A stretch of 64,000 nt of DNA from Gammaproteobacteria bacterium (GTDB lineage Bacteria > Pseudomonadota > Gammaproteobacteria > Pseudomonadales > Oleiphilaceae): contig PDSQ01000026.1 in the NCBI GenBank assembly GCA_002747055.1, positions 124,001-188,000 of the forward strand, in the 5' to 3' direction. A model generated the notes under the pieces. The model was not told the DNA's origin. It saw only the letters and a program-made list of their open reading frames with translations, and did no database searches. How positions within the stretch are numbered: position 1 is the stretch's first letter; every line of letters starts with the position of its first letter. Of this stretch, positions 46,594 to 56,703 are shown piece after piece. Both the position numbers and the translations under genes were made by a program.

Positions 46594-48188
46594 CTAGGTA
46601 AAGAACCAGAAAGTTCCGACAACAATTATAACAATTATAGCACCCTGTATTTTAGCCGCGCCATAAGGTGTCATATCCACAGGACTGGGAACGGATTCCT
46701 TGACTAGCGCTCTTTCCATTGGCCACAGTTTTCCAATGAACAGCATTATACAAATATTAAGTACAAAGAGAATGAACATCACGTGCAGGAAGTGTGGGTA
46801 ATTGTCCGCACCCACTATTGGCTTGAGAACAAACTGGCTCAAGATATAGAAACCTACTCCCGAAGCCAGCGCGATTTTCGCTGCAACCGGCGATGCTGTG
46901 CGAGAGAAAATACCGACCAGAATGATCGTCAGAATCGGAATACTGTAACAACCATTCACCTCCTGGAGATATCCAAACAAGCCTTGTGGTGCATTCGCGA
47001 TGAAAGGAGCGATAGTCATCGAAGCGATGGCCAGCAAAATACCAAACTTTTACCCGCAGCGACCACCTGCTCATCTGTCGCTTTAGTGGCGAAATACTGG
47101 CGATAAATATCGACACCAAAAAGCGTTACCGAGCTGTTAAGTGCCGAGTTGAACGAACTTAAAATTGCACCAAACAAAACTGCCGCAAAAAAGCCACGCG
47201 CCCATAGGGGCAGAACGGCATTCACCAATTCCGGGTAAGCCTGATCAGCAACATCCAATCCGCCTTCAAACAAATGATAAGCGACAATACCTGGCAATAC
47301 TACAATGACTGGACCAAATATCTTGAGCACTGCCGCCAAAAGCAAGCCCTTTTGACCTTCCTTCAGGTTTTTCGCACCCAAGGCCCGCTGGATAATAGCC
47401 TGATTGGTACCCCAATAGAAAAGCTGTACCAACATCATTCCGGTAAAGATTGTGGCAAAAGGAATTGACGAGTCCGACGAGCCAATTGAATTAAACTTTT
47501 CTGGGTTTTCTGCGTAAATGGTTGAAATGCCGTCCAGAATGCTGCCATCACCGATCGCGGCAAGCCCGAATACCGGCACCAACAAACCACCGGCAAATAA
47601 ACCAATAGCGTTAATGGTATCGGAGACCGCAACTGCCTTGAGTCCCCCGAAAATCGCATATATCGACCCGATAATGCCAATAGACCAGACCGTTATCCAC
47701 ATAGCGGCCGTATGGGAAACACCCAAAATTTTCGGTACATCAAACATAGTTGATAATGCCAAAGCTCCCGAATAGAGAACGATAGGCAACAATACAACCA
47801 CATAACCCGACAAAAACAAAATTGAAGTAATGGTTTTGGTTTGAGCATCGTAGCGCTCTTCGAGAAAACCCGGGATTGTGCTAATCCCGCTACGCAGATA
47901 CTTAGGCAAAAGCACCAGCGCCGTTACAACCATGGCAATAGCCGCTAATGTTTCCCAGGCCATGACAAGAATGCCTTCGGCATAGGCTTGGCCAGTCAGT
48001 CCGACGATTTGTTCTGTCGATAGATTGGTCAACAATAAAGAACCGGCGATAACCGGAGCGGTTAAAGACCTCCCTCCCAGAAAATAACCTTCGGAATGGC
48101 CTTCATCTGTCCCTCTAGTTAGAAAGTAGGATATCACAGCGACTAACGCGGTGAAGCCCACGAAACTCAACATACCAAATATGCCCAT
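46594..48188 (-). pseudogene. Sodium:solute symporter (SSS family), broken by one frameshift
   Basis: The protein would be a 531-residue, 13-14-span sodium:sugar-type symporter (SglT-like): MGIFGMLSF at the start, GGRSLTAPVIAGSLLLTNLS, TIPGFLEERYD and FYWGTNQAIIQRALGAK (key GTNQAIIQRALGA). After VVAAGK the frame is lost and continues as LLAIASMTIAPF in another frame. The break is at the T4 run 47048-47051 (+ strand, A4 in the gene): one extra A gives KKFGILLAIASM. The substrate is probably a sugar or similar solute, but this cannot be read. Genuine or a sequencing error, not resolvable here. Confidence 0.85.
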
Positions 48189-48378
48189 AATGACTTCTTC
48201 TTCTTTTAGGTGGATTTCAGTATTTGTGTGTTAAACACAGCAGCAAGTGATAACGCTATGCCACTGTAAAGTCAAGCAAATTAAAAAACTTTTTATTGGT
48301 AAAGTTTTTGCTCTTTTTCTGTACACAGACGACAGCAAAAAGCGGGCCTCGATGCCAGAACGATACCAAAAACCTGGA

Positions 48379-49326
48379 CTACTCAGAGCCTGCAATAAAC
48401 TGGCGAAAATCCATCGCCGCCTGCTCGGGAATTTCCAGCATCGGCACATGCCCGATACCGGAATAAATCAGCTTGGTGGCATTGGGAATAGATTGCACAA
48501 AAATATCGGCATTGCCGACATCTATGACCCGATCCTCGGCTCCCCACACAATTAAAACCGGCACATTGATCTGCGCCAGAATTTGTTTGAAATCAGCTCT
48601 CGACTGATTGAGGATTTGATCGAAAATATGCTGATTGATCGCAATTTTGGATATCGCCTTTTCCGCCGCCACTTGTGAGATCGGCCAGGGTATAAAGGGT
48701 GGTTTTTCCATGGCGAAACTGACCAGATAATCAAAATCATCTACGGTTTTCACAATAAGCGGGTTCTTGCCCTCCTCCAGAAGAGACAGAAATGGCGATG
48801 TTACCTCAAAAACTCCTGCCGAATCGTAGAGCGCCAACGATTTGACCATGTCCGGATGAACCACTGCGAAAACCGCAGAAATGGCTCCTCCCATCGAGTT
48901 GCCAGCAAGGTAAAACGAAGTGAGCTTCAGTGATTTGACAAACTGGAACAAAAAATCGGCTTGCTGCTCTATGCGATAAGTCTGAGTCATCGCTTTTGAG
49001 CTTTCGCCATGACCCGGCAAATCCAGCGCGATAACATGATAATCCGCTGTCAGGTGACCAGCAAACCGAACCCAGTTTTCCTTTGTTGCACCAAACCCGT
49101 GTACCAGGAGGATAGTTTCCTGGCCTTCCCCCCTGTCGCTTTCAAGATACGCGATGTAGTCGTCGCCGACCTTCAATTGTTTGGCTGCCAGACCTGCGTT
49201 GTCCAGCTCCATTTTTATCGCTGCATCATATATTTCGTATTTGTAGATTGTCCCGGTTGCATAGACTCCGATAAACACGACAAGCAACACAAAACCGACG
49301 ATCAGACTTTTTTTGCATTTTTTCAT
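48379..49326 (-). CDS. Membrane-anchored alpha/beta hydrolase
   Basis: The 315 residues begin with a basic stretch and one membrane segment (about 7-25), then an alpha/beta hydrolase: LLVHGFGATKENW (oxyanion region), LDLPGHGESS, nucleophile Ser144 in AGNSMGGA, Asp in VWGAEDRVID and His in IGHVPMLE. The fold matches the lipase/esterase group. The substrate is unknown. It lies 190 bp downstream of the symporter start, on the same strand and upstream in reading direction. Confidence 0.85.
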   Translation of the reverse strand: MKKCKKSLIVGFVLLVVFIGVYATGTIYKYEIYDAAIKMELDNAGLAAKQLKVGDDYIAYLESDRGEGQETILLVHGFGATKENWVRFAGHLTADYHVIALDLPGHGESSKAMTQTYRIEQQADFLFQFVKSLKLTSFYLAGNSMGGAISAVFAVVHPDMVKSLALYDSAGVFEVTSPFLSLLEEGKNPLIVKTVDDFDYLVSFAMEKPPFIPWPISQVAAEKAISKIAINQHIFDQILNQSRADFKQILAQINVPVLIVWGAEDRVIDVGNADIFVQSIPNATKLIYSGIGHVPMLEIPEQAAMDFRQFIAGSE

Positions 49327-49578
49327 ATCGACTGTCTCATTTTTATCACTTTAAATACCAGTTAACTAAACGGATGAGTCTGTTTTGGCAGCAAACGAAT
49401 TATCCTCGCGAGGCAAAATAACCATGTGCTGATTGCTACCTGATCGAATACGAGTTTCAACGAGAAACTCAAATTGACGACAAATCCTCAGGCTGAAGAA
49501 ATAATATGTTACATTCTAAACGGGAATAGATAGTTTCGGCCAATACCTGGCCTCAGAATCGGCATCTGGAGAAAAAAT

Positions 49579-50502
49579 ATGAATCCAATCAGTCACCCCA
49601 CTGAAACGAAAAAGCCACTGGCAAAGATTTTCTCGATCAGGCTGGTGCTGATTGTGCTACTCGTCTATTGCCCGGCGCCATGCGCCTCCGAAGCGCCTTC
49701 GCTGGAATGGCGACAGTTGAACTACAAGGGCAGCAAGCTGTTTATCACTCTTGAATCACACGTTACCCGGAAAACGATCACGCAACAGGAGGCACTGAAA
49801 GAATTAATTCCGGTTCGGGGTCAAACAGTCAAACTGCCAATGGCGCCTGAAGTGTTGAAAACCCGGGTACACACCTCGGTAATGGGTCACGAATCCACTT
49901 TTACTCTTTGGCAGAATCCCGACCTGGGTGTTTTGCAACGCAACTCGCTTTATACCGGATTGAAAAACTGGTTCAGAACTTATCGCCATCTGGATACAGG
50001 TGTTTACTCAATCAAGATCAAACCCGAGTCTGGTGAAAATGACCAGCCCTGGCAGTCCTGGAGCAAGCGATCGGAAAACCTCTACAGCATCCCAAAAAAA
50101 GCGCAGGAAATTGTTCTCAGCGAATCCGAGGCCATCTTTGACCTGATTGCCCAAGGCCAGTTACAGAAACCGGGAGATCGCACAGAGCTGTTTATCTATG
50201 ACCGGGATGATATCATTAGAGCCATCCTGGAAGTGCAGTCCAAAGAAAGTATCTCAGTGAAATACAGGATAACCCAGGATGGCCAAGAATCTTCCGTTGA
50301 AATAACGATAAACGCACTGAAAACCAGCCTCACCACCACTTCCTACCTCGACAACAAGGCTAGTTCAGATTTTAAGTTTCTTGGCTACAAGAACAATATC
50401 AAATTATACATTGACCCACGAAGAAATATTGCGCTAAGGCTGTCGGGTAAAGTGGATTACGTTGGCGATGTCGTGATTGACCTGCAATCTGTGGTTTATT
50501 GA
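49579..50502 (+). CDS. Secreted or periplasmic protein, unknown function
   Basis: The 307 residues start with a signal peptide (basic n-region, hydrophobic VLIVLLVYCPAP, cleavage near CASEA). The mature part is beta-rich, with alternating charged strands (EWRQLNYKGSKLFITLESH and VDYVGDVVIDLQSV at the end), as in small outer-membrane-associated or lipid-binding domains. No motif I know. GGAG lies 8 bp before the ATG. It stands alone. Confidence 0.65.
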   Translation: MNPISHPTETKKPLAKIFSIRLVLIVLLVYCPAPCASEAPSLEWRQLNYKGSKLFITLESHVTRKTITQQEALKELIPVRGQTVKLPMAPEVLKTRVHTSVMGHESTFTLWQNPDLGVLQRNSLYTGLKNWFRTYRHLDTGVYSIKIKPESGENDQPWQSWSKRSENLYSIPKKAQEIVLSESEAIFDLIAQGQLQKPGDRTELFIYDRDDIIRAILEVQSKESISVKYRITQDGQESSVEITINALKTSLTTTSYLDNKASSDFKFLGYKNNIKLYIDPRRNIALRLSGKVDYVGDVVIDLQSVVY

Positions 50503-50731
50503 AAACACCCGATTAGGCAATGCTTTGCTCCGCAAACCGCAAGCTAACCCGCAATCGAGACCGTCGCAGTATTCACCGGGCGGCGGCTTCTTTTCGCAAA
50601 CAACCACTCCCTGCCAATTCAAATTGGCCTATCGCAATAGGTAAATTGACTCAAACAAACTAGGCGAAAACAGCTGTTTCAGATACCATTTCGTACCGGA
50701 TACCCTTTCAGACCGAAGGACATGAAAAGAA

Positions 50732-51565
50732 ATGAATTACGCACAACTGCAAAGCGCCTTTTTTAGGTTACGAAGCAATAGAGCTTTCGAATTGTTCGTC
50801 ATTTTCGTTATCATCGTTTCCGCGCTGGAAATTGGTGCAAAAACCTATCACCTTTCCGACCAAGCACTCTATCTGACCCGGCTCCTGGATTTATTTATCA
50901 CCCTGTTTTTTTTGGTCGAAATCATCATTCGATTTATCGCGGAACCAAATAAAAAAGACTTTTTCAAAAGTGGCTGGAATATCTTTGATACGCTCGTTGT
51001 CCTGGTCAGTCTGATACCTGTCAGTGACTCTGAAATGGCGTTGCTGGCCAGGCTGGTTCGTGTATTCAGGGTGCTAAGAATGGTATCCATCATTCCTGAG
51101 CTGCGAGTATTGATAAACTCGCTGCTGAAAGCCATGCCCCAACTCGCCTATGTAATGTTGCTGATGTTTATTATTTTTTACATTTACGCCGCAGTCGGCA
51201 GCTATATGTTTGCACAAATCAATGCTGAATTATGGGGAAATATCAGTATATCGATGCTGACGCTATTTCGAGTGATGACGTTCGAGGACTGGACCGACGT
51301 ACAATACGAAACCATGGAAGTCTATCCTATGAGCTGGATATTCTATCTGACCTTTATCTTTTTCACCGCCTTTGCTTTTTTGAACATGGTCATCGGCATC
51401 GTGGTCAATGTGATGGAGGAAGAACATGCAAAAGCCAAGGCCGAAGAAAATGCCGATTCACCCACAATAGAAGACCTGCACAGAGAAATCAGGGAGTTAA
51501 AAGAATTAATGATTCAGACTAAAGCTGACCAGACACTCCAAGACACTAGCGACCGGAAGCACTGA
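50732..51565 (+). CDS. Voltage-gated cation channel, one-domain BacNav type
   Basis: The 277 residues form one six-span channel subunit: S1-S4 at about 18-120 with Arg every third residue in S4 (ARLVRVFRVLRMVS), S5 at about 138-160, the pore loop with selectivity filter TFEDWTD at 183-189, S6 at about 203-225 (FLNMVIGIVVNVME) and a C-terminal coiled coil (IEDLHREIRELKELM) that would make a tetramer. The sodium-channel filters known from bacteria read TLESW; the Glu-Asp-Trp-Thr-Asp here has more acidic residues, so sodium or calcium selectivity is open. Confidence 0.9.
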   Translation: MNYAQLQSAFFRLRSNRAFELFVIFVIIVSALEIGAKTYHLSDQALYLTRLLDLFITLFFLVEIIIRFIAEPNKKDFFKSGWNIFDTLVVLVSLIPVSDSEMALLARLVRVFRVLRMVSIIPELRVLINSLLKAMPQLAYVMLLMFIIFYIYAAVGSYMFAQINAELWGNISISMLTLFRVMTFEDWTDVQYETMEVYPMSWIFYLTFIFFTAFAFLNMVIGIVVNVMEEEHAKAKAEENADSPTIEDLHREIRELKELMIQTKADQTLQDTSDRKH

Positions 51566-51753
51566 GCCGTTATACAATATCAGTAACCTGAATCAAGTTG
51601 AAATCAAGCCCAACGCTTCCTATGCTTGTGATGGTTACCTTAAATGAACCCAAATTTTGTGAATCCGTCGAGCGGTACAACGCACTGCAAAAATAGCCTT
51701 GTGCGTTGTCGCTGGGCCATTGGATATTTATCAGATAACCGGCGACAACAGTT

Positions 51754-53130
51754 TTAATTCTGCCTGCTCTTACTTGGGATAACCAAGGTAATCATAATGC
51801 TTATATAACAAAAGAAAGCATAAGGCAGGTAGTCAATAACCGCCACATTCAGTTGATCGGCAATAAATACCCCGCAAACACTCCAGGGTACCAGGGGGTT
51901 GACCACTGTACCCGCATCTTCCAATGTGCGCGATAAATGTTTACGTTCCAGCCCCAGACGGTCATAAATAGGTTTAAAGGTTTCCCCTGAAAGCAGGATA
52001 CTGAGATATTGCTCACCGATTAACACATTCACCCCAACACTGGTTGCGGCAACGGCACCGGTTGCCCGTAAACGACTGGTTAACCAATCAGCGATGGATT
52101 TGAGCAATCGCGGAATAACACCCAGAGTAAATAACAAGCCACCCATACTGACGGCCAGTAAAACAATAGTCAGGGTAAAGAACATATTTTGCAGGCCGCC
52201 ACGACTAAACATACGAACCAAATCGGGTGCCCAGTCTGGATTGGGAACAAAGCCCGAAAAGAAATACGAACCGTATTGAGAAAAATCGGTATACCCCATA
52301 AATTGGGCAATGCCCACCGCCAACAATGAGGTATAGATCATTGCCATCACCGCCGGAATTCGAAAAACAGCTAAAGCAACCAGTAAAATAAATGGCAGTA
52401 AGGAAACCCTATGTATCAAACCCGTTTGCTGTAAAGCTGAACGAAAAGCATGAATACGCTCGATGTCACCAACGGTATTCTGGCTGGATAAAGACAAATA
52501 AATATAAATGCCACAACAAATAACCAGTGCGGGCACAGTTGTTCGCATCATATTTTTGATATGTTCAAACAAATCGACCTGAACGGTCGATGCTGCAATT
52601 GTCGTGGTATCGGAAAGTGGCGACATCTTATCACCCAGAAAAGCCCCCGAAACGACGGCTCCTGCCGTAATCATCGCGTTAGCGTCAAATGCCTCGCCAA
52701 TCCCCATAAAAGCGACGCCTAAAGTGGCCACTGTGGTTAAACTACTACCCAACGCAATACCAATAACACTGGTAACCAGAAAAACGGAAACATAAAAATA
52801 ATCGGCACTCATCAGTGCCGTGCCATAGTAAATTAAACTGGGAATTGCACCACTCATCAGTAAAGCTGTCACCAGAACACCGATAAAGAAAAACAAATAC
52901 AATGCGCCGACACTGGACATCAATGCATCTGCCATAGCCTGTTGCATTTCGCCGTAGCGGATACCACATAATCGTCCGTAAACCAACAAGCACAGCATCA
53001 CGAAAACAATGCCAATATGGGGTGCCCAGCCGGTACCGATAATCAAGAAAGACAGCAAAGCAATGGTAGCCATTGAGACTATGCCAGCTTCTGGCAAGGA
53101 AGGTTGATGTAACGCTTTGTGTTGTGTCAT
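51754..53130 (-). CDS. nhaC: Na+/H+ antiporter, NhaC family
   Basis: The 458 residues hold about 11-12 membrane segments and the NhaC block SGAFLGDKMSPLSDTT. IALGSSLTTVATLGVAF and NPLVPWSVCG are also typical. The frame opens at 53142; ATG 53130 with AGGTGG upstream is preferred. It would exchange Na+ for H+ at the inner membrane. It is divergent from the arsenate-resistance pair, with the promoters sharing the 156-bp gap. Confidence 0.88.
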   Translation of the reverse strand: MTQHKALHQPSLPEAGIVSMATIALLSFLIIGTGWAPHIGIVFVMLCLLVYGRLCGIRYGEMQQAMADALMSSVGALYLFFFIGVLVTALLMSGAIPSLIYYGTALMSADYFYVSVFLVTSVIGIALGSSLTTVATLGVAFMGIGEAFDANAMITAGAVVSGAFLGDKMSPLSDTTTIAASTVQVDLFEHIKNMMRTTVPALVICCGIYIYLSLSSQNTVGDIERIHAFRSALQQTGLIHRVSLLPFILLVALAVFRIPAVMAMIYTSLLAVGIAQFMGYTDFSQYGSYFFSGFVPNPDWAPDLVRMFSRGGLQNMFFTLTIVLLAVSMGGLLFTLGVIPRLLKSIADWLTSRLRATGAVAATSVGVNVLIGEQYLSILLSGETFKPIYDRLGLERKHLSRTLEDAGTVVNPLVPWSVCGVFIADQLNVAVIDYLPYAFFCYISIMITLVIPSKSRQN

Positions 53131-53248
53131 AAGTAATACCACCTTGGTTATTTGGGGCGATTGTATCTTATATTTCTGGCAATTTCTGCCGTTAGTCAGC
53201 TTTTACTTAGCGTGACTAATTTCCCCTTAATATATTTACCAAAATCAA

Positions 53249-53254
53249 TATAAT
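53249..53254 (+). promoter_or_regulatory. -10 box of the GAPDH-arsJ pair
   Basis: TATAAT at 53249-53254, 33 bp before the ATG of the GAPDH gene. No clear -35 hexamer stands 16-18 bp upstream. Confidence 0.45.
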
Positions 53255-53258
53255 GTGC

Positions 53259-53270
53259 GTTCACCTGAAC
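53259..53270. promoter_or_regulatory. Palindrome near the start of GAPDH-arsJ transcription, candidate ArsR operator
   Basis: GTTCA-CC-TGAAC is a perfect 5-bp inverted repeat, just downstream of the -10 box, where a repressor would block initiation. ArsR-type sites often have TTCA/TGAA arms. No arsR gene is in the window, so the link is inference. Confidence 0.4.
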
Positions 53271-53286
53271 AATGTGAGATGTGACG

Positions 53287-54300
53287 ATGGCAAAATCCAA
53301 TGTAGCAATCAACGGTTTTGGCAGAATGGGGCGATTGGCTCTGCGAGAAGCCATGACAGGGCAACACTATCAAGTGACTCATATCAATGAAACCGGATGT
53401 GATGTCAATACCGCGGCTCACCTTCTCAAGTATGACTCGGTGCATGGCACCTGGCCTGCGTCTGTTGAAGTGATCGGCGAAAACAGCCTGGCAATCAACG
53501 GCAAGAAAATCAGTTATACCAGCAACCTAAGGCTGGAGGAAACGCCCTGGGCAAACCTGGGTATCGACATTGCGGTAGATTGTACCGGAGCACATAAAAG
53601 TCAGGAAAAACTCAACGCTTACTTACAGCAAGGGGTAAAAAAAGTCGTTGTGTCAGCACCGGTCAAAGACGGATCGCTGAATATCGTAGTCGGCGTGAAT
53701 GACCATCTGTACCGGACCGACAAACACAATATCGTTACCGCAGCATCGTGCACCACCAATTGTCTGGCACCTGTCGTCAAGGTTATTCACGAAAATCTCG
53801 GTATCGTTCATGGTTCGATGACAACGATTCACGATATCACCAACACCCAGCGCATTCTGGATCAACCTCACAATGATCTTAGAAGGGCCAGGGCCAGCAG
53901 TCTATCCCTGATTCCAACCACAACAGGTTCAGCGACGGCGATCGGCCTGATATTTCCGGAGCTTCAGGGCAAACTCAACGGTATCGCTGTACGCGTCCCT
54001 CTTGCCAATGCCTCGCTGACCGATTGCGTTTTCGAGGTAGCGAAAAACACCTCGGTTGCCGAGGTTAACCAACTGCTAAAAACCGCGTCGAAACAATCCT
54101 TGAAAGGTATCCTGGGATATGAAGAAACCCCGCTGGTTTCTGTCGACTATAGAGGTGACAGGCGCTCCGGCATTGTTGACGCCTTATCCACCATGGTTAT
54201 CGATAACCGACAGGTAAAAATGCTGGTCTGGTACGATAATGAAATTGGTTACGTCAACCGGATGATGGAACTGACAAATAAAGTCGCCAGAGAGCTGTAG
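53287..54300 (+). CDS. ArsJ-associated glyceraldehyde-3-phosphate dehydrogenase
   Basis: The 337-residue GAPDH has the N-terminal NAD loop [11 protein letters not shown], the catalytic Cys in [16 protein letters not shown] and the C-terminal [12 protein letters not shown]. Its position directly before arsJ is the key: this type of GAPDH turns glyceraldehyde-3-phosphate and arsenate into 1-arseno-3-phosphoglycerate, which ArsJ exports (Chen and co-workers, known). ATG 53287 is chosen over GTG 53281. It is not placed in a glycolytic gene cluster. Confidence 0.9.
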   Translation: MAKSNVAINGFGRMGRLALREAMTGQHYQVTHINETGCDVNTAAHLLKYDSVHGTWPASVEVIGENSLAINGKKISYTSNLRLEETPWANLGIDIAVDCTGAHKSQEKLNAYLQQGVKKVVVSAPVKDGSLNIVVGVNDHLYRTDKHNIVTAASCTTNCLAPVVKVIHENLGIVHGSMTTIHDITNTQRILDQPHNDLRRARASSLSLIPTTTGSATAIGLIFPELQGKLNGIAVRVPLANASLTDCVFEVAKNTSVAEVNQLLKTASKQSLKGILGYEETPLVSVDYRGDRRSGIVDALSTMVIDNRQVKMLVWYDNEIGYVNRMMELTNKVAREL

Positions 54301-54385
54301 TCTATCAACACAGTCGATGATACGACGAAGCCAACGAGACTTCGCCAGTGAGAAACAAGCCGAATATCCAAACGGGCAACAGCTT

Positions 54386-55597
54386 ATGAATCAAGGTCTG
54401 CGACAATACCTTGTAGTAACGGCCACCTATTGGGCATTTACCATCACTGATGGTGCGTTGAGAATGCTGGTCGTTTTGTACTTTCATCACCTCGGCTATT
54501 CTGCGTTACAAATCGCTATGTTGTTCCTCCTCTATGAATTTTTCGGGGTGGTGACCAATCTTGTTGGCGGCTGGCTGGGTGCCCGGCTTGGCCTGAATCA
54601 AACCATGCATCTGGGTGTTATCATTCAGATCATGGCTTTACTGATGCTGACCGTTGACGCAAGTTGGCTAAGCGTGCCATACGTGATGACAGCGCAGGCA
54701 TTATCAGGTATCGCCAAAGATCTCAATAAAATGAGTGCGAAAAGCTCGATCAAGATTCTGATATCCGGCGAGCGGCAACAGGGAAAACTGTACAAGTGGG
54801 TCGCCATTCTGACCGGTTCCAAAAACGCATTAAAAGGGGCCGGTTTCTTTATCGGCGCTTGGTTGCTGACCACACTAGGGTTCAGGGTGTCACTGATTGC
54901 TATGTCCAGTGCACTAATGATTGTTTTCGTTTTCAGCCTGCTGCTACTTGACAGCGACCTGGGCAAAACAAAATACAAGCCCAAGTTCAATGAATTGTTC
55001 TCGAAAAGCAGGGCTGTCAATATTCTTTCTGCGGCGAGGCTATTTCTGTTTGGTGCCCGGGATGTCTGGTTTGTTGTCGCACTACCCGTTTATTTTGAAG
55101 TGGCACTGCACTGGTCGCATACACAAGTGGGTACTTTCATGGCGCTCTGGATCATAGGTTACGGGTTTGTGCAAGGCTTTGCCCCTGCCCTGACCGGACT
55201 TAACCAGGGCAAGGTTCCCAATGGTAGATCAGCCATGGCCTGGGCCGTGCCACTTTCTCTGATTCCTGCACTGATTGCGGTTAGTCTATATACCGAATCC
55301 GGCTGTTCCCCGATTTTCCTGGTCGGAGGGTTACTGATCTTTGGTGGTTTGTTCGCCATCAATTCCTCCATCCATTCATTTCTTATTCTGGCTTACTCGA
55401 AACAGGAAGGCGTGTCGCTCGATGTTGGGTTCTACTATATGGCGAATGCCATGGGCCGATTGGCCGGCACTGTTTTGTCGGGACTGATGTATCAATATGC
55501 CGGACTGGAAGCCTGTCTTATTGTCTCCAGTATTTTCCTCGCATTGACCATTATCATATCAACCGGCTTACCAGGTCACTCGGAGGCAAATCAATAA
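54386..55597 (+). CDS. arsJ: Organoarsenical efflux MFS transporter ArsJ
   Basis: ArsJ exports 1-arseno-3-phosphoglycerate made by the adjacent GAPDH. The MFS protein has about 12 spans and the ArsJ-typical start YWAFTITDGALRMLVVLYFH, then GVVTNLVGGWLGARLGLNQT. The frame opens at 54317; ATG 54386 (MNQGLRQYLVV) fits homologues better. It would be 403 residues. The pair has no arsC, arsB or arsR beside it. Confidence 0.93.
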   Translation: MNQGLRQYLVVTATYWAFTITDGALRMLVVLYFHHLGYSALQIAMLFLLYEFFGVVTNLVGGWLGARLGLNQTMHLGVIIQIMALLMLTVDASWLSVPYVMTAQALSGIAKDLNKMSAKSSIKILISGERQQGKLYKWVAILTGSKNALKGAGFFIGAWLLTTLGFRVSLIAMSSALMIVFVFSLLLLDSDLGKTKYKPKFNELFSKSRAVNILSAARLFLFGARDVWFVVALPVYFEVALHWSHTQVGTFMALWIIGYGFVQGFAPALTGLNQGKVPNGRSAMAWAVPLSLIPALIAVSLYTESGCSPIFLVGGLLIFGGLFAINSSIHSFLILAYSKQEGVSLDVGFYYMANAMGRLAGTVLSGLMYQYAGLEACLIVSSIFLALTIIISTGLPGHSEANQ

Positions 55598-55757
55598 AGT
55601 TTTCCATGGTACGCCGTTAAACTCATCTGAATGACACCAAACAAAGCGCGAGAATTATGGCCTGACGCTTTGCGTGATTTACCACTAGAAGCATTACGAG
55701 CCAGGCCAATTATTCAAACCTGGCAACCACGAATATAACGGATAAAGCTCGGACTGA

Positions 55758-56573
55758 CTATTTTCCTTTAAATGAGGCTGTACGTTTTTCGATAAACGCA
55801 GTGACTGCCTCCATATGATCCTGGGTATTGTGACTGATTCCCTGAAACGCGGCACAGACCTCCAAAAAATCATTAAGTTGCATACGTTGGGCTTTTTTCA
55901 TCAGTCGTTTGCTATAGCGAACTGCATGAGGCGGTTTCGAAGCTATCTCCGTTGCCAGCATACTGGCCCGTTGTAACAAATCTTGTTGTGGTACCACATC
56001 GAGCAACAAACCTAAAGCCTGAGCTTCGTTGGCGTCAAAAACTCTGCCGGTAAAAGTCAACTCCGCCGCCTTCTGATAACCCACAAGACGCTGTAAATAC
56101 CAGGCACCTCCATCTCCGGGAATAATACCTAGATTAACAAAGGTTTCGCCAAATTTTGCCGTTTCCGACGCCAATCGCATATCACACATACAGGCCAGAT
56201 CAAAACCTGCACCGATAGCAGCACCATTGACAGCGGCAATCACCGGTACTTCCGCCGACTCGATAGCCAAAGGGATACGCTGTATTCCTTCACGATACTT
56301 TTGTTCCAATTCCTTTACATTACCAGCGAAATCTCCTTGACGATTTTGCATGTCTTTGATGTTTCCACCCGCTGAAAACGCTGAACCATTGCCGGTGATA
56401 ATCAGCACCGACACATTTGTGTTTCCGTTAACCCAGTCTACGCAACGAACGATATCGTCTATCAGGTTTGTTCCGGTCAGCGCATTGCGAACATCATCGC
56501 GATCAAATGTCAGTATTGCAACGGTGCCCTCGATACCAAGCCTTGCATCGATCAATGGTGGTTGTTTCATCAT
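55758..56573 (-). CDS. Enoyl-CoA hydratase/isomerase (crotonase) family protein
   Basis: The 271 residues show the crotonase signature: oxyanion-hole segment SAFSAGGNIKDM, then AAVNGAAIGAGFDLACMCD and LGIIPGDGGAWYLQRLVG. A Glu (in KFGETFVNLG) sits near one of the two catalytic Glu positions, while the second is Asp (PGDGG), as in some family members with other activities. It is a beta-oxidation-like enzyme whose exact substrate cannot be read. It is convergent with arsJ. Confidence 0.88.
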   Translation of the reverse strand: MMKQPPLIDARLGIEGTVAILTFDRDDVRNALTGTNLIDDIVRCVDWVNGNTNVSVLIITGNGSAFSAGGNIKDMQNRQGDFAGNVKELEQKYREGIQRIPLAIESAEVPVIAAVNGAAIGAGFDLACMCDMRLASETAKFGETFVNLGIIPGDGGAWYLQRLVGYQKAAELTFTGRVFDANEAQALGLLLDVVPQQDLLQRASMLATEIASKPPHAVRYSKRLMKKAQRMQLNDFLEVCAAFQGISHNTQDHMEAVTAFIEKRTASFKGK

Positions 56574-56644
56574 TCACGCGTTCCTTCTACAAAGTAGATT
56601 CAAAAGACAGTAGCGAAAATTCCAATTGTGAATAGTCTTCACTG

Positions 56645-56678
56645 AAAAAAAACGGGCAGTAAAACACCACCCGTTTTT
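56645..56678 (-). terminator. Terminator of the OmpA/OprF gene
   Basis: AAAAACGGG (56648-56656) and CCCGTTTTT (56670-56678) form a 9-bp stem with a 13-base loop; on the minus strand the hairpin is followed by T8. It ends the gene that stops at 56704. Confidence 0.8.
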
Positions 56679-56703
56679 GACAACTACTTCTATTTGTCGC
56701 TAA

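Noticed and set aside
48284..48309. A/T-rich 9-bp hairpin followed by Ts as a terminator
   Set aside because: Seven or more of the nine pairs are A-T, it sits upstream of the minus-strand symporter start, and no plus-strand gene ends there.
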